Positions 37,687 to 46,421 of a stretch of 64,000 nucleotides of DNA are shown here, in pieces (position 1 is the stretch's first letter; every line of letters begins with the position of its first letter). Where the stretch lies: positions 1 to 64,000 of the forward strand of contig NZ_VOSW01000009.1 of the NCBI RefSeq assembly GCF_009690905.1, in the 5' to 3' direction. The position numbers and the translations under genes are program-made. The notes beneath the pieces were generated by a model. It worked only from the letters and a program-made list of their open reading frames with translations, did no database searches and was not told the DNA's origin. The DNA comes from Paraburkholderia madseniana. Lineage in GTDB: Bacteria; Pseudomonadota; Gammaproteobacteria; Burkholderiales; Burkholderiaceae.

Positions 37687-37722
37687 AAAAAGCCCCGGCG
37701 TTGGAAGATGCCGGGGCTTTTT
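37687..37722. terminator. Bidirectional terminator, hemY/MFS
   Basis: AAAAAGCCCCGGC (37687-37699) pairs perfectly with GCCGGGGCTTTTT (37710-37722). The stem is GC-rich with T-runs on either strand and lies between the convergent hemY and MFS genes. Confidence 0.9.
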
Positions 37723-37813
37723 CTTTGGAACGTGGAGCGCGTTACGCGTAACTCAGGACTTTTGGCGGTGGTTGCTGCGTTACGTCGTCCGCGAGATCGT
37801 CGGTCAGCCGCGC

Positions 37814-39133
37814 TTACTTATTGACCATCTTCGCCGGCACACTGATCGCCAGCAGACCGCCGAGGATCATGAACGCCGCCAGCATATACATGCCGGAGTC
37901 GTTCGCGGCAGTTGCCTGCTTCAGCCAGCCGACCGCGTACGGGCTGAGAAAGCCCGCGAGATTGCCGATCGAATTGATCATCGCGATGCCGGCCGCCGCG
38001 CCCGTGCCGGCGAGAATCGCCGTCGGCAAACTCCAGAACAGCGGCAAGGTGGTGAGGATGCCCATGGTCGCGAGCGTGAGCGAGGCCATCGCCAGCACCG
38101 TGTTGTGCGCCCACACCACGGAGAGCACGAGGCCGATCGCCCCGGCGAAGGCCGGCAACGCGATATGCCAGCGCCGCTCGCGCTTGCGGTCCGCGCTGCG
38201 CGACACGAACACCATCGCGACCACCGCCGCCGCGAACGGAATCGCCGACAGGATGCCGATCATGAACGCGTCGGTCACGCCGGTCGCCTTGATGATGGTC
38301 GGCAGCCAGAAGCTCACGCCATAGAGGCCCATCACGAACGAGAAGTACGTGAGGCTCAGCATCAGCACGCGGCCGCTCGTGAGCACCTGACGAATCGGCA
38401 TGTCGTGCTTGGTGGCTTCTTCGGCTGACACCTGACGTTCGAGCAGTTCCTTCTCTTCCTTGGTGAGCCACTTGGCCTTCGAAATGCGGTCGTCCAGCAT
38501 CAGGAACACCATGATCCCGACGATCACCGAAGGAATCCCTTCGAGCAGAAACAGCCACTGCCAGCCATGCCAGCCGTTCATGCCGTTGAAGCTCTTCAGG
38601 ATATAGCCCGAGACCGGGCCGCCGATCACGCCTGACAACGCGATTGCCGTCATGAACCAGGTGGTCATGCGGCCACGCCGGTGCGACGGATACCAGTAGG
38701 TGAGATACAGGATGATGCCGGGGAAGAAACCCGCTTCGGCGAGCCCGAGCAGGAAGCGCATCACGTAAAACATGGTCGGCGTGGTGACGAACATGGTCAG
38801 CATCGAGATCACGCCCCACGACACCATGATCCGTGCGATCCACACGCGTGCGCCTACTTTGTGCAGGATGACGTTGCTCGGAATCTCGAAGATGAAATAG
38901 CCGAGGAAGAAAATCCCCGCACCGAAGCCGTAGACCGCGTCGCTTAGGCCCAGATCGGTGGTCATTTGCAGCTTGGCGAAGCCGACGTTGACGCGATCGA
39001 GATATGCGACCACGTAGCAGAGCATCAGGAACGGCGCGAGCCGCCAACTGACCTTGCGGTAGGTCGCCTCTTCGAAGCTGGAAGGTGGCGCTCCCGCGCC
39101 GGGATGGTGAAGCGGATTTGCGGGACTAGCCAT
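37814..39133 (-). CDS. MFS transporter, anion:cation symporter family
   Basis: This 439-residue protein has twelve predicted helices and the ACS-type landmarks CYVVAYLDRVNVGFAKLQM, GFGAGIFFLGYFIFEIPSNV, RFLLGLAEAGFFPGIILYL and YPSHRRGRM. Relatives import organic anions such as tartrate, glucarate, phthalate or 4-hydroxyphenylacetate. GAGGAGAC precedes the ATG. It follows SDR and aldehyde dehydrogenase genes on the same strand (84 bases after the SDR), suggesting uptake of the compound those enzymes oxidise. Confidence 0.9.
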   Translation of the reverse strand: MASPANPLHHPGAGAPPSSFEEATYRKVSWRLAPFLMLCYVVAYLDRVNVGFAKLQMTTDLGLSDAVYGFGAGIFFLGYFIFEIPSNVILHKVGARVWIARIMVSWGVISMLTMFVTTPTMFYVMRFLLGLAEAGFFPGIILYLTYWYPSHRRGRMTTWFMTAIALSGVIGGPVSGYILKSFNGMNGWHGWQWLFLLEGIPSVIVGIMVFLMLDDRISKAKWLTKEEKELLERQVSAEEATKHDMPIRQVLTSGRVLMLSLTYFSFVMGLYGVSFWLPTIIKATGVTDAFMIGILSAIPFAAAVVAMVFVSRSADRKRERRWHIALPAFAGAIGLVLSVVWAHNTVLAMASLTLATMGILTTLPLFWSLPTAILAGTGAAAGIAMINSIGNLAGFLSPYAVGWLKQATAANDSGMYMLAAFMILGGLLAISVPAKMVNK

Positions 39134-39217
39134 GGTGTCTCCTCTTTTCTTGTGGAAATGAAGTGCCGCCGTCGATCGCGATTCTAGCCGTGCTGGATGG
39201 TTTGGTTAGCATGGCGT

Positions 39218-39976
39218 TTACACGCAGCGCCCACCGTCCACTTCGAGGCACACGCCGGTGACGAACTCGGCCTCGTCCGAGGCGAGATAGAGCGCCGCGT
39301 TGGCGATATCCTGCGGCGTCGAAAACCGCCCGAGCGGAATGCCGGCGAGAAAGCGCTTGCGGTTTTCAGGCGTATCTTCGACACCCATGAATTCGGTCAG
39401 CAGCGCCGTCTCGCCCATCACGGGGTTCACACAGTTCACCCGAATGCGGTCCGGGCCCAGTTCGACGGCGAGCGACTTGCTGGCGATGATCACCGCGCCC
39501 TTGCTGCCGTTGTACCAGATGAGGCCTGGCCGTGGCCGCACGCCGGCCGTCGACGCAATATTGATGAAAACGCCACCGCCTTGCTGGCGGAAATACGGCA
39601 CGAATTCCTGCACGCTCCAGTAGATGCTTTTGACGTTCACCGCATAGACGCGGTCGAATTCGGCTTCCGTCACGTCGAGCACCGGTTTGTTGCGATGCGT
39701 GGTGCCGGCATTGTTGACGACGATTTGCACGCTGCCGAAGTCTTCGAGCGCGGCCTCGCGCAGTTTTTGCCAATCCTCGCGTTGCGTGACGTTGCCGGCC
39801 ACCGCGATCGCCTTGCCGCCGGCGATGGCGATTTCGCTCGCCACACGTTCGGCCGCGGCGCCGTTCAGATCGTTGACCACCACGTTCGCGCCTTCGCGCG
39901 CGTAGGTCTTCGCGATGCCTTCGCCGAAACCCGAGCCGCCACCCGTGACGATGGCTGTTTTACCTGTCAACCGCAT
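39218..39976 (-). CDS. SDR family NAD(P)-dependent oxidoreductase
   Basis: This 252-residue classical short-chain dehydrogenase has the cofactor motif TGGGSGFGEG, NNAG, and the catalytic Ser (NIASTAG) with Tyr-x3-Lys (YNGSK). The C-terminal PLGRFSTPQDIANAALYLASDEAEFVTG is typical. GGAGAC lies four bases before the ATG at 39976, which is preferred to an upstream frame extension. It sits between the aldehyde dehydrogenase and the MFS carrier, so oxidation of an alcohol group on an imported substrate is a reasonable inference. Confidence 0.92.
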   Translation of the reverse strand: MRLTGKTAIVTGGGSGFGEGIAKTYAREGANVVVNDLNGAAAERVASEIAIAGGKAIAVAGNVTQREDWQKLREAALEDFGSVQIVVNNAGTTHRNKPVLDVTEAEFDRVYAVNVKSIYWSVQEFVPYFRQQGGGVFINIASTAGVRPRPGLIWYNGSKGAVIIASKSLAVELGPDRIRVNCVNPVMGETALLTEFMGVEDTPENRKRFLAGIPLGRFSTPQDIANAALYLASDEAEFVTGVCLEVDGGRCV

Positions 39977-40054
39977 GATGTCTCCGTTGCTTGTTGTGGA
40001 TGGTGATGCTTTCACTAACTTCGCTGCGAATTCAACCGCACTCACTCAGCCTGC

Positions 40055-41494
40055 CTAGCCGTGACGAATGGCGATGGTTTTCAACACCGTGAAGCCATAC
40101 AGCGCTTCGAAACCTTTTTCGCGTCCATGGCCTGAATGCTTCACGCCGCCGAACGGCAATTCGACGCCGCCGCCCGCGCCATAGTTGTTGATGAACACCT
40201 GGCCGGAGCGCAGACGCCGCGCAAGGCGCATCTGCCGGGCGCCGTCGCGCGTCCAGATACCCGCGACCAGACCGTACTGCGTGCCGTTGGCGAGCGAGAG
40301 CGCTTCGTCTTCGTCGGCGAACGACATCGCGGCGAGGACGGGGCCGAACACTTCGTCGCGCGCGAGACGGTGGCTTGCGGGCACGTCGCGCAGCAAGGTG
40401 GGCGCCTGATAGAAGCCGCTTTCGGGCGCTTCGGGGATGACTTCGCCGTGAGCCGCCATCGGGATGCCGTCGTGTTGGGCGTCGGAGAGGAAGTCCCACA
40501 CGCGCTGTTGCTGCTTCGCGTTGATCAGCGGACCGCAATCGAGATCGGCGTGCGATGGTCCGACCCGCAGCGCGTGGAACGCGCTGCTCAACCGGTCGAG
40601 CAGCGGTTCATAAATTGCGCGGTCGATCAGCACGCGGCTGCCCGCCGAGCAGGTTTGCCCGGCGTTCTGCACGATCGCCGACACCAGCACGGGCAAGGCC
40701 GCGTCGAGATCCGCGTCGGCGAAAACGATTTGAGGCGATTTGCCGCCCAGTTCCAGCGTGACCGGCACGTGGTTCTCCGCGGCCATTTGCGTGACGAGCT
40801 TGCCGGTTTCGGGCGAGCCGGTGAAGGAGATGTGATCGATGCCGGGGTGGCGCGCGAGCGCCGCGCCCGCTTCATGCCCGTAACCGGTGACGATATTCAG
40901 CGCGCCCGCCGGCAAGCCCGCCTCGGCCGCCAGTTCGACGACGCGCAATACCGAGAGGCACGCGTCTTCCGCCGGTTTGACGACACACGCATTGCCGGTG
41001 GCGAGCGCCGCGCCGACGCTACGGCCGAAAATCTGCATCGGGTAGTTCCACGGCACGATGTGGCCGGTCACGCCGTGCGGCTCGCGGATCGTCAGCACCG
41101 TGTAGCCGGCCTGATAGGGGAGCGTTTCACCGTGCAGCTTGTCCGCCGCGCCGGCGTAGAACTCGAAATAGCGCGTGAGCGCAGCCGAATCGGCGCGCGC
41201 CTGTTTGAGCGGCTTGCCGGTGTCGCGGGCTTCGAGTTGCGCGAGTTCTTCCTGATGGGCGGCCACCAGCATCGACAGCCGGTACAGCACGCGGCCGCGT
41301 TCGGCGGCGCTCGCTTCGCCCCATGCGCCTTCGAAGGCGCGGCGGGCGGCATGGACGGCGGCGTCGATATCGGCCGCGGTGCCGCGAGCCAGCCGGGTGA
41401 ACGGCTGGCCGTCCGAGGGATCGAGTACGGCGATCGTTTCGCCGCCTGATGCAGCGGACCATTCGCCGCCGATGAAATGCCGGGCTTCTTCCAT
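40055..41494 (-). CDS. Aldehyde dehydrogenase family protein
   Basis: This 479-residue NAD(P)-dependent enzyme oxidises an aldehyde to an acid. Motifs present are VPWNYPMQIFGRSVGAALA, FTGSPETGK, the general-base Glu in ELGGKSPQ and the catalytic Cys in QNAGQTCSAGSR, with the C-terminal PFGGVKHSGHGREKG. The ATG at 41494 follows AAGGAG; a longer frame upstream contains an odd NLGLNLGLN duplication and is rejected. It is the first gene of a three-gene minus-strand operon (ALDH, SDR, MFS). No regulator gene is attached. Confidence 0.93.
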   Translation of the reverse strand: MEEARHFIGGEWSAASGGETIAVLDPSDGQPFTRLARGTAADIDAAVHAARRAFEGAWGEASAAERGRVLYRLSMLVAAHQEELAQLEARDTGKPLKQARADSAALTRYFEFYAGAADKLHGETLPYQAGYTVLTIREPHGVTGHIVPWNYPMQIFGRSVGAALATGNACVVKPAEDACLSVLRVVELAAEAGLPAGALNIVTGYGHEAGAALARHPGIDHISFTGSPETGKLVTQMAAENHVPVTLELGGKSPQIVFADADLDAALPVLVSAIVQNAGQTCSAGSRVLIDRAIYEPLLDRLSSAFHALRVGPSHADLDCGPLINAKQQQRVWDFLSDAQHDGIPMAAHGEVIPEAPESGFYQAPTLLRDVPASHRLARDEVFGPVLAAMSFADEDEALSLANGTQYGLVAGIWTRDGARQMRLARRLRSGQVFINNYGAGGGVELPFGGVKHSGHGREKGFEALYGFTVLKTIAIRHG

Positions 41495-41644
41495 GCATGC
41501 TCCTTGAGGTGTCACCCAGCCGTGATTCAAGCCGAGGTTCAGGCCGAGGTTCAGATACGCGATGTTCACAAACGAGAGGCACAATCGAGCGACGCCAGAC
41601 GATTATCGCGCCGATCCAACCAGAGGTGCCATCGGCCGATTGGC

Positions 41645-41650
41645 TATAAT
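41645..41650 (+). promoter_or_regulatory. Consensus -10 box for ppa
   Basis: TATAAT is a perfect -10 hexamer 117 bases upstream of the ppa start. The -35 position has no good match. Confidence 0.5.
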
Positions 41651-41767
41651 GGCGTATTCCGCACTGTCCGGCCGTAGCGCCTCATGCTGGCGAGTTTCAC
41701 GATTCACGCCGCTCGAGCCCGCGCGTCGCACGCCGCGTTCCGAATTCCATCTGATCAGAGAGCGCTC

Positions 41768-42295
41768 ATGAGCTTCAATCACGTCCCCGCAGGCAAAGAC
41801 CTTCCGCAAGATTTCAACGTCATCATCGAAATTCCGGCGCAAAGCGATCCGGTGAAGTACGAGGCTGACAAGGAAACGGGCCTGCTCCACGTCGACCGTT
41901 TCATCGGCACGGGCATGCGCTATCCGGCGAATTACGGCTACATTCCGCAAACGCTGTCGGGCGACGGCGATCCGGTCGACGTGCTGGTGATCACGCCGTT
42001 CCCGCTGCTGGCCGGCTCGGTGGTCCGCGCCCGCGCGCTCGGCATGCTGCAAATGACTGACGAATCGGGCGTCGACGCCAAGCTGGTCGCCGTCGCGCAT
42101 GACAAGGTCTGCCCGATGACCGCTGATCTCAAGTCGATCGACGACGTTCCGGCATACCTGAAGGACCAGATCAAGCACTTCTTCGAGCAATACAAGGCGC
42201 TGGAAAAGGGCAAGTGGGTAAAGGTCGACGGCTGGGCCGGCATCGAAGCCGCTCACAAGGAAATCACCGAAGGCGTGGCGAACTACAAGAAGTAA
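41768..42295 (+). CDS. ppa: Inorganic pyrophosphatase
   Basis: This 175-residue family I cytosolic enzyme hydrolyses pyrophosphate to phosphate and drives biosynthesis. Active-site segments are [19 protein letters not shown] (as [16 protein letters not shown]), [13 protein letters not shown] and the signature DGDPVDVLV; late Lys/Tyr residues ([17 protein letters not shown]) are in place. The ATG at 41768 begins the conserved [14 protein letters not shown] bidirectional terminator follows. Confidence 0.97.
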   Translation: MSFNHVPAGKDLPQDFNVIIEIPAQSDPVKYEADKETGLLHVDRFIGTGMRYPANYGYIPQTLSGDGDPVDVLVITPFPLLAGSVVRARALGMLQMTDESGVDAKLVAVAHDKVCPMTADLKSIDDVPAYLKDQIKHFFEQYKALEKGKWVKVDGWAGIEAAHKEITEGVANYKK

Positions 42296-42319
42296 GCTGC
42301 GTTACATCGGTGCTTGATG

Positions 42320-42358
42320 AAAAAACCGCGTGAGCCTGCAAGGGCCACGCGGTTTTTT
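42320..42358. terminator. Terminator after ppa
   Basis: AAAAAACCGCGTG (42320-42332) pairs with CACGCGGTTTTTT (42346-42358) around a 13-base loop. A T6 run follows on the plus strand, 25 bases after the ppa stop. Confidence 0.9.
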
Positions 42359-42594
42359 CATGGGCGGCGTTTTCAGGAATTCCGCTCCCCGCCCAGCGTG
42401 TCTTGCGGTCAGTGCGCCTGCCTGGCCGGGCGTTGCAGCGCATAGACACAACGCATCGAATGGATGAACCGAAGGCATTTTTATATATGAGTGTTAACCC
42501 TTATCATTCGGCGGCCACGGCAGGTTTTCCGCCGTCGGCGTATTAATGCGCTGAGGTAGCGCCAACGTGCGTTTTTTGGAAGCCCACCGTCCGG

Positions 42595-44700
42595 ATGCTG
42601 AATCGCAAGTCCAACCCTTCGTCGCTGCGCTGGCCGAGCCGCCTTTACGCGAGCCTGTACGCGCTCGTCACCGCGATCTACCGCAGACGGCCGGTATGGA
42701 TGGTGTCGTTTTCGACGAGCGAGGCCAATCTGTCGGAAGGGCTGAGAGCCGCCTGCGCGTCCACCGCCATGCTGGTGCTCGGCAATCTGCTGCACGACCC
42801 GGTTTTTGCATGGGCCGCGATCGGCGCTTTCTGGACCTGTCTCGCCGACGCGGCCGGCTCGAATCGCGCGCGCTTCGCCTCGATGATGGGCTTTGCGCTT
42901 CTGTCCACCGTGTGCGGTGGCGTGACCGCCTTCGCGTCAGGCGAGGGGGCGGTGTTCGCGGCGCTCGCCATTCTGGTATTCACGGCGCTCGGCGCGTTCG
43001 GCAGGATCTGGGGCGCCGCGACATCGCAGGTGACGATTCTCGCGGCGACCGCCTGCGTGGTGATGGTCGACCGGCCGATGCACCACCTTCGCGAAGGTGC
43101 GGCGTTTCTCGGCATCTATCTGGCCGGATGCCTGTTCGCCGTCGTGCTGAGCTTGACCGTCTGGCGCATTCATCCGTTCGGCACGAGCCGCGCTTCGCTG
43201 CGCGCGGTGTATCTGCGTCTGGCGGACATCGCCTTCGACAGCGCGCGACTGCTCGAAGAGCGCGCAGCGCCTGGCGAGTGGGCCACGCATGCCGCGAAAT
43301 TTCGCGCTGATGCACGCGCTGCGCTGGAGCGCTCACGCAAGGCACTGGCGAACGTGCCTGGCTCGAGAACGGCCGGCCGGGAAGCCTACGACAATCTGCT
43401 CGCCCTGCTGACCGAGAGTGAAGCGCTTTTTGCCTACCTGATTGCGGTCACCGGCGCCTGCGAAAAAATCCCCGAAGACGCACGTCGCGCCAGACGTGCG
43501 GCTCGGCTGCTGACCGGGCTGGGCGAGGTTCTGCGAAGAATCGGCGCGGCCACCAACGAAGCGCAATGGAACCGTCTCGCCGACCTGCAACTCCGTTTGC
43601 GACGCCTTGCGCGGCGACTCGAATCCGCGCTGATGGAACCTGTGACATTGAAGTTCGACTTCGAACTGGTCGATTTCGCACCGACGACTGCCCAGCCGCT
43701 CGGGTGGTCGGACAGTGCCGTCAGACTGCTGACGCGGGCGTGGTCGACCCTCAAGGCAAACTTTTCCGTTCAGTCGGTCGGCTTGCGCCACGCTGCTCGC
43801 GTAGGCGTCACGACCACGGCGGGCTTTCTGGTCATCCGGGCGCTCGGGCTTCCCTTCGGCTACTGGGCAACCATGGCGACGCTGCTGATCCTGCAACCGT
43901 CCATTGCCGCGACCTGGCCACGGAGTATCGAGCGCGCCGCAGGGAGCATCGTCGGGGGCGTGCTGGCGGCCGGCATAGGCTATGCGATCCATTCGCCTCT
44001 CGGCATTTCATTGGCGGTGTTTCCGCTGGTGGTGGCCACCATGGCGCTGCGTCCCGTCAGCTACAGCCTGTTCGTACTTTTCCTGACCCCGACCTTCGTG
44101 CTCGTGGCCGACTTCGCGACGCCCGGCGCCAGCGAATTCGCCTTCGCGCTCACACGGCTCGGCAACAATGTGCTTGGCTGTGTATTGGCGCTGCTGGCAA
44201 CGTTCTATCTGTGGCCGACGCGGGAAAAAGTCGACTATCGCGCCTATCTGAGCGACGCGGTGCGAGCCAATCTCGCGTATCTGAGGGCGGCACTGGAGTC
44301 GCCGGACCGAAGCGAGAAGGACATGGAACGCCTGCGCCGAGCTGCTGGCCTGGGCAGCAATAACGCCGAGGAGGCTATCGGCCGCATTCGACTCGAAAAG
44401 CTCGAGGACTCGATGGTCGACACGGTGACGCTGACGGTACTGAGCGTATTGCGAAAAATGGCGGGAACCGCGACCCAACTGCGCTTGAGTACGAACCGGC
44501 GCAGCATGCACGATGAACTCGACGCGTGGATTGCGGCCACGAGCACGGACATCGACGCGGCTTTGAACAGGACGTTGCGGCCGATCCGGCACGACCTTCC
44601 CCCGCGGGAGCGGTTGACGTCGCTGGAGGCGGACGCGGTGGGCGAAATCGCGCTGATGCATCGGCTGCTGACTGAGCGGATGCGAGAGGCGAGGGGGTAG
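42595..44700 (+). CDS. FUSC family membrane protein (YccS/AaeB-like)
   Basis: This 701-residue inner-membrane protein has two blocks of hydrophobic helices (about residues 55-190 and 405-540) separated and followed by helical cytosolic regions. This is the duplicated fusaric-acid-resistance/aromatic acid exporter layout. VGLRHAARVGVTTTAGFLVIRALGLPFGYWATMATLLILQPS (here in parts, GLRHAARVGVTTTAGFL and GYWATMATLLILQPS) is the typical second-half start. It probably exports aromatic acids or affects membrane homeostasis; no membrane-fusion partner gene is adjacent. No strong ribosome site supports the ATG at 42595; an in-frame ATG 35 codons in is an alternative. Confidence 0.85.
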   Translation: MLNRKSNPSSLRWPSRLYASLYALVTAIYRRRPVWMVSFSTSEANLSEGLRAACASTAMLVLGNLLHDPVFAWAAIGAFWTCLADAAGSNRARFASMMGFALLSTVCGGVTAFASGEGAVFAALAILVFTALGAFGRIWGAATSQVTILAATACVVMVDRPMHHLREGAAFLGIYLAGCLFAVVLSLTVWRIHPFGTSRASLRAVYLRLADIAFDSARLLEERAAPGEWATHAAKFRADARAALERSRKALANVPGSRTAGREAYDNLLALLTESEALFAYLIAVTGACEKIPEDARRARRAARLLTGLGEVLRRIGAATNEAQWNRLADLQLRLRRLARRLESALMEPVTLKFDFELVDFAPTTAQPLGWSDSAVRLLTRAWSTLKANFSVQSVGLRHAARVGVTTTAGFLVIRALGLPFGYWATMATLLILQPSIAATWPRSIERAAGSIVGGVLAAGIGYAIHSPLGISLAVFPLVVATMALRPVSYSLFVLFLTPTFVLVADFATPGASEFAFALTRLGNNVLGCVLALLATFYLWPTREKVDYRAYLSDAVRANLAYLRAALESPDRSEKDMERLRRAAGLGSNNAEEAIGRIRLEKLEDSMVDTVTLTVLSVLRKMAGTATQLRLSTNRRSMHDELDAWIAATSTDIDAALNRTLRPIRHDLPPRERLTSLEADAVGEIALMHRLLTERMREARG

Positions 44701-44782
44701 GCGGTGAGCAGAAGCATCCGCCTTGGCATGGTCCGCTGACTATCGCTTTGCAGCCAGAGCGCGTGACGAAGCGAAGTTGCTG

Positions 44783-45109
44783 TTAAGACGTGCCGGTTTC
44801 TTTTTCCACTTCCTCCGTGGCAACCGGCTCGGGTCCGGGCACGGGCAACACCGATTCGAGCGTGCGCAGTCCCGCTCCTAGCGCCCGCTTTTCCGCAGGC
44901 GACAGACGCTTGACCCAATACTCGGCGCGCGAAGCGCTTGATCGGTCGGCCAACTCAAACGACACCAGCACCTGCACCGGTTTGCGCGAGCGCGTATAGC
45001 GCGCGCCTTCACCGCTCACATGTTTGTCGAAGCGAGCCTGCACATCGGTGGCAATGCCGGTATAGACGCTGCCGTCCGAGCATTCGAGCAGATACAGAAA
45101 CCACGCCAT
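44783..45109 (-). CDS. GIY-YIG nuclease family protein
   Basis: This 108-residue protein carries the URI/GIY-YIG nuclease domain in its first 80 residues: FLYLLECSDGSVYTGIATD (variant of GIY...YIG), then ARFDKHVSGEGARYTRSRKP and the catalytic-region EYWVKRLSPAEKRAL. The acidic Glu/Thr/Pro tail is probably disordered. It belongs to the small YhbQ-like group whose cellular role in DNA repair or nucleic acid cleavage is poorly defined. It begins nine bases after the preceding GNAT-like gene, so both are one operon. Confidence 0.9.
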   Translation of the reverse strand: MAWFLYLLECSDGSVYTGIATDVQARFDKHVSGEGARYTRSRKPVQVLVSFELADRSSASRAEYWVKRLSPAEKRALGAGLRTLESVLPVPGPEPVATEEVEKETGTS

Positions 45110-45118
45110 GGGTACGCT

Positions 45119-46324
45119 TCAACCTTTGAACGGATTGTGTTCGCGCAGCTCGTCCACATACGCGTGGATGCTGTTCTTTTCGTTGTCGAGGAAGTGGCCG
45201 ACCGCATCGGCGAAGCCCGGATGCGCGAGCCAATGCGCCGAGCGCGTCACAGTCGGCAGAAAACCGCGCGCCATCTTGTGCTCGCCCTGGGCGCCGCCTT
45301 CGAACGCACCGAGCTTTTCTTCGATGCAGAATTCGAGCGGCTGATAGTAGGCGGTTTCGAAGTGCAGGCAGGGCACGTGTTCCAACGCGCCCCAGTAACG
45401 GCCATAGAGCGTGCCGCCGGTTTTCCCGTCGCGCTGATAGATGACGAGCGAACTGGCGATCGGCTTGCCTTCGTATTCGGCGATCACCAGCAGCAGATTT
45501 TCCGGCATCGACGCACCGATCATGCGGAAGAAATCGAGGTTCAGATATGGACTCGAAAAGTGCTCGCGGTAGGTTTGCCGATAACACTTGCTGAAGAATC
45601 GCCAGTCGGCGTCCTGGATGTCTTCGCCGCGAATCCGCCGCATCGTCACGCCGGCTTCCTGAACCTTGCGACGCTCCGCACGAATGTTCTTGCGCTTCTT
45701 CTGTTCGAGCGTGGAGAGGAAATCGTCGAAGTCGCGATAGCCGTCGTTCAGCCAGTGGAACTGCACGCCTTCGCGCTGCATCATGCCCATGTCGGTCAGC
45801 GCAGTGCTTTCCGTTTCGGTCGGAAACAGCACGTGCAGCGACGACACGTCGGCCTGCTCGGCGAACGCCATCAGCGTCGCGGCCAGATGCCTGAGCGCAT
45901 GCGTATCCGCCGATAACAGCCGGTTGCCCTGCACCGGTGTGAACGGCACCGCGCACAGCAGCTTCGGGTAATACGGCAGGCCGTTGCGTTTGTACGCGTC
46001 GGCCCACGCCCAATCGAAGACATACTCGCCGTACGAGTGCCCCTTCAGATATACGGGCGCGGCCGCCGCGAGCTTGTCCGTGCGCGGGTCGGTGAGCGTG
46101 ACGAATTGCGGCGCCCAGCCGGTATCGGCGACCGCGCAACGGGTCGCGTGCAGTGCGCTCAAGAACTCGTGCCGCAGAAACGGCGTGGGCTGCGCTTGCT
46201 GCGCAAGGAGGGCATTCCATTCCGCGGCGTCCACCTCGGAGGGCGACGCCAGAATGCCCGTGCGATAATCAAAGCGTTCCTGGTTCAATCTGTGTGACTG
46301 TTCCCAATGAGCGGCGCCAAGCAT
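45119..46324 (-). CDS. DUF482 (GNAT-like) family protein
   Basis: This 401-residue protein is of the DUF482 family, predicted to be a GNAT-fold acyltransferase related to FemAB-type peptidoglycan enzymes. Characteristic parts are TPFLRHEFLSALHATRC, GEYVFDWAWADAYKRNGL, KKRKNIRAERRKVQEAG, GRYWGALEHVPCLHFETAYYQ (as GRYWGALEHVPCLHFE) and the C-terminal SAHWLAHPGFADAVGHFL. The substrate is unknown. The ATG at 46324 has no good ribosome site and may not be exact. It is divergent from nadE and co-directional with the GIY-YIG gene. Confidence 0.85.
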   Translation of the reverse strand: MLGAAHWEQSHRLNQERFDYRTGILASPSEVDAAEWNALLAQQAQPTPFLRHEFLSALHATRCAVADTGWAPQFVTLTDPRTDKLAAAAPVYLKGHSYGEYVFDWAWADAYKRNGLPYYPKLLCAVPFTPVQGNRLLSADTHALRHLAATLMAFAEQADVSSLHVLFPTETESTALTDMGMMQREGVQFHWLNDGYRDFDDFLSTLEQKKRKNIRAERRKVQEAGVTMRRIRGEDIQDADWRFFSKCYRQTYREHFSSPYLNLDFFRMIGASMPENLLLVIAEYEGKPIASSLVIYQRDGKTGGTLYGRYWGALEHVPCLHFETAYYQPLEFCIEEKLGAFEGGAQGEHKMARGFLPTVTRSAHWLAHPGFADAVGHFLDNEKNSIHAYVDELREHNPFKG

Positions 46325-46421
46325 TTAGCGATGCGTCGTTCGTTTATCCGATTTGTCCGTTGCCGTCGAGCTAACCAGCCACGGTACTCGCAAGCCGCCT
46401 GGCTTGCCTGTCGATCCTGCC

